From Gari tellinella (Eukaryota; Mollusca; Bivalvia; Cardiida; Psammobiidae): a DNA stretch of 64,000 nt. A model generated the notes under the pieces. The model was not told where the DNA came from. It saw nothing but the letters and a program-made list of their open reading frames with translations, and made no database searches. Where the stretch lies: contig OV277864.1 in assembly GCA_922989275.2 (NCBI GenBank), forward strand, positions 46,313,550 to 46,377,549, read 5' to 3'. The position numbers were made by a program, and so were the translations under genes. Below are positions 44,801 to 56,800 of the stretch, in pieces (position 1 is the stretch's first letter; each line of letters opens with the position of its first letter).

Positions 44801-47800
44801 TTGATTGTATAAAAGACAGGTGACAGCTAAAAGCAAGGTGACATTAAAACAGAAAGCTTCTGTTAAGTGTCACCTTCCTTTATCCCATTTGTGCCCCCGA
44901 TCTCATATATGGGACATAGGCAAACAGTGTAGACTATGATCAGATGCCGCTTTATGCTGCGTCTGATCAGAGTCTACACTGTTTGCTGACAGGAATTCCA
45001 ATATAAAACAAAATGAAAATGAAAATTTTGACCAGGCAACCCTTTGATAAAAAATGGACAAATCCAGTTATATAAACATGGAAGAATCCACATGTCGTTA
45101 ACAAGTTATAAATAACACAATTAAGTGGTCGTAATAGAGAGGCTTTACTGTAGAATATTATGAAGCGTTAACCATCAGCAATAAACTGATTACTATTCTG
45201 CATAGTATCTCACTAAAGGCTTTGACAACTAGTATACAGAACAATTTTGCAAATCAAACATTTTCTGATCGTGTTCAAGGTTTGATTTAGACAGGTCTAC
45301 ATACATGTACATATATTTTTGTGTGACCCATTTCCGCCCAGTGGATTCTTCCATATATTGGATTAGTTATATTTTTATATAAGGGATGCCCGGTCTAAAT
45401 TTTCATTTTATTTTATATTGACAATCCTACATGTATCAGCAAACAGTGAAGACTCCAGATGATCAGACGCCGCAAAATGCGGCGTCTGAACAGGGTCTAC
45501 ACTGTTTGCCCATGTCCCTTAATGGGACGCTAGGATCAGGGTCCAAACTGCATAAGTGTCACTAGACATACATGTAGTACTCGGGGTAAGGCAGTGAAGG
45601 TGTTTCATGTAAGCAAATTCGCTGAATCAATGGACTACAAGTATAACAAATGCACCAGTATAGAGAATTTTGTGCGAATTTAAAGAGACAATCTGATTTA
45701 TGAAATTCAGATTTCATAGAATAAAACGTATTTAGAAATCTCGATATTTAAGCATACAACTTAGTGCATGGAATTGCTTCGTTTATCAATTAAGAGTTAG
45801 CAAACGGTGTTTACTAATAAAAGACCCTGGAAGTTATTAAGCTTATGTGTTGTATAAGATATTCCCTTACGGTTATTATGTATCTCGCCAATGATGAACG
45901 AATCTATGACAATCTTAATGAAGAAACGAGTTGACTGAACCTGAAAATTGTCAAGGCCTTTCTACAAGAGCACAGTAGATGTCCATTATTTTTACCTGTT
46001 CAAATAAGCCTTTATCGGTGTATGGTTCAATCAGGTTGTTGCTTAACTCATTGAGCCCTAGTGACGCATATATGCGTCGTTTACCAAATGTGTACCTGTG
46101 AAGAGTACTCTTGTCCTATGCAAACAGTGAAGTCCCTGATCAGAGGGCTCCAGTAGGAGCCCTCTGATCAGGGACTTCACTGTTTGTCATTTTTCAATTT
46201 ATTACAAAAAACAACCCTAAATAGTCTAAAATGGACCATCCTTTATTGCAAATTGGAATTTTCCATTGGAAGTTTCAGGGGATAATGAGTTAAAACAAGA
46301 TGAAAGTGAAGCAGAAAGCTCCTTCGGGAGCTTTCTGCTTCACTTTCATCTTGCTTTAAGATATCATATACATGTATCTTATTGTATAAACTCGTAATAT
46401 CGAAGCTTTCGTAATAGCGGGGCTCTACGCTACGTCAATACATGCTTTGGTAACCAAATAGGAACAATGATTGATCGGCCTGTAAAACAATACAATCATG
46501 ATTGAAAGCTCTATCAGCAAGAGTATCTTAATCCATGAGATACAATAATGTCCAGCTGTAACGACCACTCATACATCTTATATTACTACCACTCATACAT
46601 GACTCATTGGTCGTTCAAAGACAGGCAACAATAACATTTGAGAAGATGGTATTATTTCCCAAAATATGCGTTTATACTAAATTACTTATGTCAACTGCAA
46701 ACAGCAAACAGTTTAGAGCCAAATCAGACGCCGGATAACCCGGCGTCTAATAAGGCTCCAAACTGTTGGTTATTCTTATTAAAGCTAGTCTCTTACATTT
46801 TCAGACAGCAGTTTTCCTTACTATTGCATAGAGTTTATGTGTAGTTTCTTTTAAACAAGAAAGAATAACATCTTCTCCTCTGCACGTGTGATCATTGAAA
46901 GAAGACTCATTGAGATACAGTTTAATCCAGTTGCGCACGGGAACCTGCTGTTTTACATCGTATTTGCTATTTAGCACATTCAAAATAATTCCACGTGTCG
47001 GTTTATAGCACCAGATGCAGATTAATACTGGACCGAAGTAATGCATAAACCTACGCTCGTATATGTATATAGACGTTTTTAACCTAACTATTATTCTTTG
47101 AAGCATCCATCGTTCTACATGTACCCACTATAGTCTGCAAATTTTACATAGTGTACAGGGGCGTAGCTTGGCCGAAATGAAAGTGTAGGCATATCTGTTT
47201 TAGGGGGGTCCGGGGGCATGCTCCCCCGGGAAAATTTTGAGTTCTACAACACTGTAGACGCATTTAAGGAGGGTCTGGGGAGACATTTATATGAAGAATT
47301 AATGAAATGAAAAGCTTCAAACAACAGACAATTTTATTTTTTGCAAAGGAATATGTCTGCATATTTTCTTGAAAAACAAAAATCACCAAAAAACAACTCC
47401 ACGTCAATTAGTATATCATAGGGTCTGATACCGTAACTTTTTCAATAACATACTCGCTACTTGAAATTATTTGGATGTAACGGTTAACTTTCTTTTCGGG
47501 ACAAATTGATCGAGCACACTAAAGGCCCGTATGAAATCCAAAGTAACTATACCAATTTATGAACTCACTCTTACTAGGAAGGGATTGGGGAGGGTTGATT
47601 CCTAGATAGCCTCTGGCTTGTTCTGAGGGCGTTTTTGCGTAAAATTCTTTCAAAACTTTTTCAATAACATACTCGCTACTTGAAATTATTTGGATGTAAC
47701 GGTTAACTCTCTTTTCGGGACAAATTGATCGAGCACACTAAAGGCCCGTATGAAATCCAAAGTAACTATACCAATTTATGAACTCACTCTTACTAGGAGG

Positions 47801-50800
47801 GGATTGGGGAGGGTTGATTCCTAGATAGCCTCTGGCTTGTTCTGAGGGCGATTTTGCGTAAAATTCTGCCATAAATATATGTAAAATCTCGGCTGAAAAT
47901 GACAAAGTTTCTGTTCCAGGTTATTATAATGTAATTGTTTACAGGTTGTCTTCCATTAAGCTCTAAGTTAGACTCTAACACCACCCTTTTCCTATTTTAT
48001 TGCATTTTTTTTAACTTTTTGAATTGTCGCAAGTATGAGGACAGTGTGTACGCGGTAGCGCGTGTTTTGCATAAGGCAGCTACATGTACACCAACGGGGT
48101 GATTAGACCAATTAATAAGTGTGCGGTTTCTTACTAGGTGGGTCGGGGGTATGCTCCCCCGGGAAATTTTTATTCCTAGATAGTCTCTAGGTGCGTTCTG
48201 AGGTCTTTTCCCGCGTTTGATAAAAGCAAAATACTAACATGAATCTATGTAAAAATAATTGGGGTTCACTTCTAACCCCCCTTAGATGTCAATTTTATTG
48301 CCTTTTCTGCATTTTTAGCCTTTTTTATTTTTTGGACTTCTAAAAAAAAGTGTAGGCACGTGCCTACTTGCCTAATAGGAAGCTACGCCAATGGTGTATG
48401 CAAGTATGATAATATTGGAGTACAGTAAAACCTCTCTTTTACAATCACTAAAAATTAAAAAAGGCTCAATGACGGTATGAAATACAGACGGCAGCTTAAA
48501 AGAGAGGTGACAATAAAACAGAAAGTCCCTGAAGGAGCTTTCTGTTTCACGTTCACCTTGCTTTAAGCAGACACCTGCCTTAAACACAAACTAACTAACT
48601 GAATTTAGCAGTCGTTATATAGATGTTATACTGTAAATCTTCAGACGATACGCGTTACCTGGCGTCGATTCTGAGTTAAAATGTGTGTAAATGGTTATAG
48701 GAATAAACAACATCTTTTTGACGTTCATGACGGTATGACTACATTAGCTTCGCAGGGGGTGAGTTTTGTAAACGCCCGAAGGGCGTTTTCAATAAACTTA
48801 CCCCCGAAGCTAATGTAGTCGTCATGAGCGGCAAAAAGTTGTTGTTTATTCCTTATATTTATATTTTTATTTTCTGTCATCCATTTAATGTGTAGTTTGA
48901 CCAGATTTGTTTTCATGTATATGAATGTATCATATACCGGCCATATGGGTTTGATAGATGTAATATCGATGTAATAGCCAATCCAGTTTCTAAATATGGT
49001 GTCAAAAGTAGTCCTTACTACATGTACTGTATTTGCATGATAATTTCAGGGTTTTACGCAGTAAACTTTCTCGCTGTGCTTTAAGAACGCTCGTAAGAAA
49101 CTAAAATAAAAATTTCAATCTGAATATCCATTATCAAAGCGTATTTTAAACAATTAGGTGGCGCAAGTTTTTATACACGCTTTACACATAGCAACGCGAA
49201 TAGCAACGCTGAAATGCGACTACACATTCAGCGTGTACACACACCCGCGGCTATCCGTGGCATATCCAATACACATATGCTAGTTTCAATATGTCATAAC
49301 GGAACATTACGTTACCAATTTAGCAAGTGTGAATGCATTATTTTGCTTTATGTTTGAGCGACTTTCCTATGTAATTCTGGTGAACAAATTGTTTGAACTT
49401 GTCAATTTCAAACCGTAATTGGGAGACAACATGTCTAATCTATAAATAGAACACTCGGAGAAGGGAGAGAACGCGTACAGCTTTAATGACGGAGCGTAAT
49501 ATGATAACCTCCCTTAAAAATAGCATTTAATTATTTTTTTTCGCAATTTGATTTTAATTGAACTGTCTGCGACTTTAAATAGGGGTTTCGAGATACCCAA
49601 ACGGATAATCTAAAAGTAGATCCTAACTTGGTCGGTATCTCTCCGCCGTATGGAAGATTTTCTTCGCGGCGGAGACTCCGCCCTCTTTCTAACTGGCTGG
49701 AACCGGATTCGATTCGTAGGTTAATCGAGAATTGACCTGCATATTTTTAATACGATTACATAGAGACTTTACAGGGTGAATGTAAATATAATCAAATGTC
49801 TTTGAAAAGGAGAACTTTTAAAATATATATACTGTCATGAACGTACGAGGAGCGTTTGAAACGTAGTGGCAATAGGAGCAGGATATATCCATACTTCATT
49901 CAATTTCCAAATATCACTTTCGTATACCTTCTCCGTCCGAAAGAACACAATGTTTAGACGCAAAAGACTCAGAAATGCATTTTGAAGTACTCTTTATATA
50001 TACCATTTTTACACCAATTGCGCTGTGCATTTCAAAGCATAGCTACCTTAACATGATTTACTGTACGAGATAAATAAAATTCGCAATGGTAGCGATCAGG
50101 TTATTGTGGCTGATATCGAGAACAGCAGGGAGGACATTTTATGTGTAAAGTGTCCATGTACCAGTATTACTTCTATGTTCAGGAGCATGGATTCGAAACA
50201 CAGTTCCATCTGAGAAAGGAATTGGGCATATATAATGCGTCTGGCTCTTCTGCTACGCTGAGCAATAACGGGTATCTTTTATTACCTTTATTTAATGTCC
50301 GATAAGCATGTGCAATAAATGTTTTTCGATTTTAAAGACTTCGAGTGTTTTCAAAGTTCTCTGTCAAGAGGTAACATTTTTGTAGTTCAGGCACATGAAG
50401 TGTTGAAATACTAATTAATATTGCTAACATTCTGAAGGCATGTCACATACTTTTAAACATATTATGCCATTATTTATTGAGTTGCATGACTTTCAATTTT
50501 GTATAAAAGCATACAATTATCATCATTTCCTACACTGTCAAATAGATTTAGTCCATACAGGCTAACTGTCCTGCGTTCATTAGCAAGAACTCTCGCGAAA
50601 CTCTCGCGCTGAGCATCTCCGCTCAGGGTGAACCAAAGGTTTACGTCGCTTCAACATCGTATGCTATGTCTATCTCCTAGTCCCTCCACATGTGGTTCGC
50701 CCCAAGGAAAGAGGTTCGCTGCGATAGGTTTGCGAGAGTTAATGAACACAGGACTTGTTTGCTTCTTCGACCTTTAACAAAATACGACAAATAATCAAAC

Positions 50801-53800
50801 AACTGTTGTCCGAAAACAAACAAAACACTGTCCTAAATATTTGTCATTGTCCTTAATCGATTTCCTATAGGAGGGGATAATGTATAGATGCATTTGTTGG
50901 CAATCGTATTAACAAGATATGAATATTAATGGCGACGGATAATGGTGGGGATCCTAGGGAAACACAGTCATGCAAATGACTCGGAATGCTGATGGGGTCA
51001 TTCAATGACTGCTTAACCCAGGAAAAACACATTAATAACCCTATGTTTGTACTCTGCCGTGAAATAATTCACGTCTTGTTCAAAGAACAGTGCTCCCTCC
51101 CTATGTGAACAACGGCCCTCATAACAACGATTCCCTCCTTACAACGACCCTTGTCGAAGTTCATTAAACAGAACAAATACGTCCAACCTATTCACGGCTG
51201 CAATGTCGTCTGCTTAAAATTGTCGTCTGCTGTTTTTCTCAAAGTTACATAATGGACATTTTGACAGAAAAAAGACTAAATGACGAGTCACAAACAGCTT
51301 GAATTCATATCAGACGCCGTGTTACGCGGCGTCTGATCTGGATTCAAACTGTTTGCAAATGTAAGCCAATTTCCCTCCCTTTAACGACTCCCTCCGAACA
51401 ACGAACACACGTTTTGTCTCCTATTGGATGTCGTTGTAGAGAGATAGAGAGAGCTGTATTGAGTTACAATGGAGTGAACGTTAGTCTTCCCGTTTAAACG
51501 CAAACGAAACGCAAAGGCAAACCTCTAAAATGTAGGAAAATACTATTTTTTGACATTTCCAATTATTTGTTTTGATCTGAATGGCAAACAGTTTGGAGCC
51601 TGATCAGACGTCGGGTTACTCGGCGTCTGATATGGCTCCAAACTGTTTGCTAGGGAATTTATAGTTTTAGCGTAAACTTGTTTATTGGAAAAGAATAACG
51701 TTTTCGCTACTGTACAGTACACTGTCAATTGCAAAGAGTTCGGATCCTGATTAGACATGACGTCTGATCAGGATCCAAACTGTTCCACAAACAAACCAAT
51801 GCTTCTTAAGTTAACAAACTTATAATATTACAAACTTCATAAATGCAAGAGAATGAAACACGGTACCACAGCAGTGTCTTTCTAGACCGGTTATTACGTC
51901 ATAATGACAGCGAAAAGAGTAAACGTCTTTATGTTCGTCCTGCTACATGTAAACGCTCATTCTGCTTTAACCCTTTACCTCATAACCTGTTTCTTGTATT
52001 GAAGATAGGTGACTACTTAAAGCAAGCTGAAAGTAAAGCAGAAGGCGCCTTAGGGCGCTTTCTGCTTTACTTTCAGCCTGCTTTAAGCTACCACCGTCTT
52101 GAATATAGAAAGTATTTTTTATACTACATATACTTTTGACTGTATATATTGGAACTATTTTCTTCAGTGGAGAAATGCGTTATAAGACGCTTCTATGGAG
52201 GAAAAGGTTAAGCGGCTATCTGTCTGAAACCCATAAAGTGTTACTCAGGGCTGGGAACATTATTAAACGTATGCCTGGAACATATATCCGTCGATGTTAT
52301 GTTAACATGTTCAACCCTATCGACGAGCATACTCGTCATTAGCAGACAGTTTACCTGTGGAGAGTACACGTGTGATATCCAAACAGTGTATACCCTGATC
52401 AGAGGGCTCCTGCAGAGACCTTGGTCAGGATCTATACCGTTTGTCATTTTGCGATATATATTGCAGACAATATCCCTTAAAAGTCGTAATTGCACTAAAC
52501 TTATTAGGGAACTGGAATTGTCCATTTAACGTTTCAGGGACGAATGAGTTAATGGTTTTGTCTTTGGAGGGCTAAATGTATGCCTCATGGACTATAGATG
52601 TATCGGTAGTTGTTACTATGAGTCATCAATATCTATGAATTATAACCATTTTATCTCAACGTACAGCTGAGGGCTTAGTACAGAATCGTAGAGTATGATA
52701 CGTATTGCGATAGTCCAACAAAGTCTGATTGATTGTATAAAAACAAATAGTAAATGAACACTTTCCCTCTTGAAAGAGAATATTTGTCATAAATTATTCT
52801 GTTATTGCATGCCATAATATAAATCTATAGACATTATTTTAAACACCCTGTGGCACTGTAAATGCTTAAAGTATGTTGAAAGTAAAACAGGAAACTTCTA
52901 TATACATGCCATTTCAACTACTTCCAGATTACTAAATGCAATATTTTTTCATAAACAGGTACATTTTGTAAATCGAGAGCTATGGTGGCGGGTTAACCCT
53001 TTCACCAATAGGATCGCCTTTTAGCGTATTGAACTTATTCATCTATACTGAATAAATGGTTTCAATTTATGCAGTCATAGATGTGTATTATAAGAAAATG
53101 TTTCTACATGTATATCCGAGCAGATTCTAGTTTAAAGCAGGTTGAAAGTAAAGTAGAATTCGCCTAAAGGCACATACTGCTTTATTCTAATCTTGCTTTA
53201 AATGGTCACCTATCTTCAGTACTAGAAACAAGCTATGGGATAAAGGGTTAAGGTAGGGTAATGGATATGCTATCTTTATTTCCCTGAGTCAAGGGTTGTC
53301 ATTGTTATATAATCCGTGCGGTTATACATTCAAGGTGCAACTGTTTTGGCCATTATCTTCCCCTTCCTTTTCCTCTTTCCTTTACCATAACTTCTAACTT
53401 CCTGTAAATAGTTTACTCATACATCTACTCATACTGTACTGAAACTAGCACAATTAGTTGTCTGACTCTGCCTACTATTGCTGTTTCTACTATTATTGTA
53501 ATTGCTTCCACTACATTTTGTGCTACTGTTTATTGCTGTTGTTTCTACTGTTGCTTTTTCTTCTTCTTCTTCTTCTTCTTCTTCTGCTGCTGCTGTTTCT
53601 ATTACTACTAATACTATATCTATTACTACTACTACTTACTCTTCTACTGCTACTACTACTACCGCTGCTACTACTACTACTACTTCTACTATTTCTACTA
53701 CTACTGGCTTCAAACTGTTGACATTGGATATAATAAATTTTGAATGAACGCGATTTTTTGTCTTTTTCACTTTAGCATGATGGTTCTTTCGAATGATTAA

Positions 53801-56800
53801 TTGTCCAATAGCATTTTGTCTTCGCCAATTAATATTAACCGCTTATTTGTTAACTTCATTGGTATTTGCAAATAGACTCAGTCGGGAAGAAACTCGGCGT
53901 CTGATTGCGATTCAAACTGTTTGACATTCAAATCAATGATTTTTCTGTCCTAGACGTCAATTTATAAAAAGAACACAGACAATGCTATAAAACTGAATAG
54001 TTTAATGTAAAAAGGCCAATGTCAGCATACACAGGTACAAGACTGGTCGTGCAAAGAACGAACTTTTCTAAATAGCGTCTATCAAAGATTCATGCTTCTT
54101 GGTACTTATTTAAATGTTACTTTATCTGAACTATTTCCTCGCTAAAACTTCAAATGAAAACTACCACTGTCCGTGGTAATCCGCTACATGATTCACTATG
54201 TAATGTTTTATTTGCCAATATATTGACAAACAGTGCAGGTGTAATGACGAAATGCCCCCACCTCTCTCTAACAAGTGTCCCCGGAGGACGTTATTCGGGG
54301 TAGAAAAGTGTCCTTGGGTCTTGATTTGTCAACGAAATATGTCCTCAATGCGTAGCAAATGACCCGGGAGGACGCTTTTCTACGTCCGATGGGGGGGGGG
54401 GGGGGGGGGGGGGGGGGCTTTTCGTCATTACAGAGGCCCTGATCAGAAAGCTCCTTTCGGAACCCTCTGATCTAGGTCTAGTATGTTTACATAGGCAACA
54501 TGTACAGTAAAACGATCACTAAAATGAAGGCTAATTGTTTGTATGAAAGACAGGTGACAGAGAAAGCTCCTAGGAGCTTTCTGTTTAACTGTCACTTTGC
54601 TTTCAGCAGTCACCTGTTCATATCACCTAAACACTATTGAAACAGTTTATGGTCGTAAGAGAGATGTTTTACTTTATTCTTCACAGGTACACTACACTAA
54701 CTGAAAGGGACGTGTATATGAGTAACTAGGTTTCAAAGAGTTAAACTATATATCAGATGTTTATTTGAAGACGAACGTAAAAACGTTTATATTAATGATA
54801 CTGTGGAGAAAACGTTATTCTTTCCCAATAAACGCGTTTACGCTTAAACTATTATTTCCAGTACAAACAGGTTAGTGCCACTCAGCTTAAAATAAATAGT
54901 CAGAATTGTCAAAAAGTTGTTATTTTCTACATTTTAGTGTATTGCGTTTGCGTTTCGTTTGCGTTTAAACGGGAAAGAATAACGTTTACTCCACTGTACC
55001 TGTACCATGTACACAATTCAAGAATAAATTTACGAAGAACAGTGGAGAAAACGTTATTCTTGACTATAACAGTTTTGGCATAAAACGTTTATTTGGAATG
55101 ACTAAAGTCTTAGTTTTCCGATAGTTCAGGATATTGATTGTTCAGTGCACGTTTGACATTATCAAATTTCATAAATCAATTACAAAGCATTTGTCACTGC
55201 ATGTAATAATTTGCAACCTACATGTTTGTCGTCGGCGATATTTTTTTTCTTGTGAAATAAACTGCAATGTTTCTAAAAAATATGGTAAGAATGTCAAATA
55301 GTTTGAACCCTGATGAAACGCAAAGATATTTGGGAGTCTCGTCAGGATCGAAACTGTTTGCAGCAGATACAGTGGAGAAGACGTAATTCTTTCCCAGCAA
55401 ACGCGTTTATTATTTCAATTGCAAACAGTTTGGTGCCAGATCAGACGCCGGGTAACCCGGCGTCTGATCAGGCACCTAACTGTGTGACATTCAGATTAAG
55501 ATTAGCATTCAGAATTGTCAAAAGGTTGCCAGTATCTGCATTGTATTGCAAGGCGTTTGCGTTTCGTTTACGTTTCTTTTGCGTTTAAACGGGACCAAAT
55601 ATCGTCTCCTCCACTGTATCACAACTTTGTCCACGAAGTACAGAAGGTTTTAAAACATGTAGACCGTTTGTATACGGTTAATTTATATTTATTACAGAGG
55701 AGAAGACATTATTTCCCGTTTAACGCAAAAAAACGATAACGCATTGAATTGAAATAATAGAAAATAAGAACTTTTTGAAATGTTAATGATAAATTTTAAT
55801 CATAGTGGCAAACCGTCTCAAGACCTGATTACACGTCAGGTTATATGGCGTCTGATATGGCTCCAAACTGTTTGCAATGGAAATAATAGTTTAGCGTAAA
55901 CGCATTTATTGGGAAAGAATAACGTCTTCTCCACTGTTCGTTCGCTCAAACAGGCCCATTGACTTTATAATAATCAGATGAAAGCTTCAAGCATGATGAA
56001 AGCAAACCAGAGATCTCTTTATTCTCATCCTGTGCTAGTAAGACGTCTTGTTTAGGTCGCAGTAGTATATGTCATAATCGCCGACAGCTGTGTGCAGTGG
56101 TAATGACTCAAAACTTGTTCACCTGCAAACAAAATGTTCCGTGGATGTTTAAATCTCAAGGTTCTGACTGTTTCAATACCATATGAATGCAAATATAGGA
56201 AACACCTTCTATTACGACCTCTAAATTTGGTAAAATACTAGATGTATAAGACAGATGACTCCTTAAAGCAAGGTCACAGTAAATCAGAAAGCTCCTGAAG
56301 GAGCTTTCCGTTTTACTGTTACCTTGCTTTAAGCTGTCATCTCTCTTTTATACAATCCATTAGCCTTCATTTTAGTGGTCGTAATGGAGGGGAGTTAATG
56401 TATTTATTTGTTAATTTTCCGTATAGTACCGCAATTACGATCACGCAAAGGAAGACAATATTGATAGGGTTACAGACAAGAGTTTCCTGATTTTACCGCA
56501 ATCTTGCTTTGTTTGCCATAAACACCGACCGCTTTAATATATTCTTTCTGTGTTGAATTTCAGGAGAAGACGTTCCCATTTAAACCAGCCATTAATTCGA
56601 GCGAAATGAAGTAGAACAGAAATTAAGAAGTTATTACAAAGTTAAGACAATAGTTCAGTATTAGTGACAAACAGTTTGGAGCCGGTTAACCGGCTTCTTA
56701 TCTGGCTCCAAACTGTTTACAGTTAGCATACGCAGTTAAGCATAAACGACGTTGCGATGCATTTTGAAATGTCCCATATACATTATGGGTTAAATCAAAA

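Larger units (their letters stand above)
54125..54744. mobile_element. PB3 MITE carrying two insertions
   Basis: PB3 parts: AAAACTTCAAATGAAAAC left, GACAAACAGTGCAG, GAGGCCCTGATCAGAAAGCT, CACAGGTACACTACACTAAC, right end GGTTTCAAAGAGTTAA. Element H interrupts the palindrome and a TM2 interrupts the right side. The left end is eroded. Confidence 0.6.

Noticed and set aside
53458..53747. Leucine-rich and serine/threonine-rich ORFs
   Set aside because: Pure translation of trinucleotide microsatellites.
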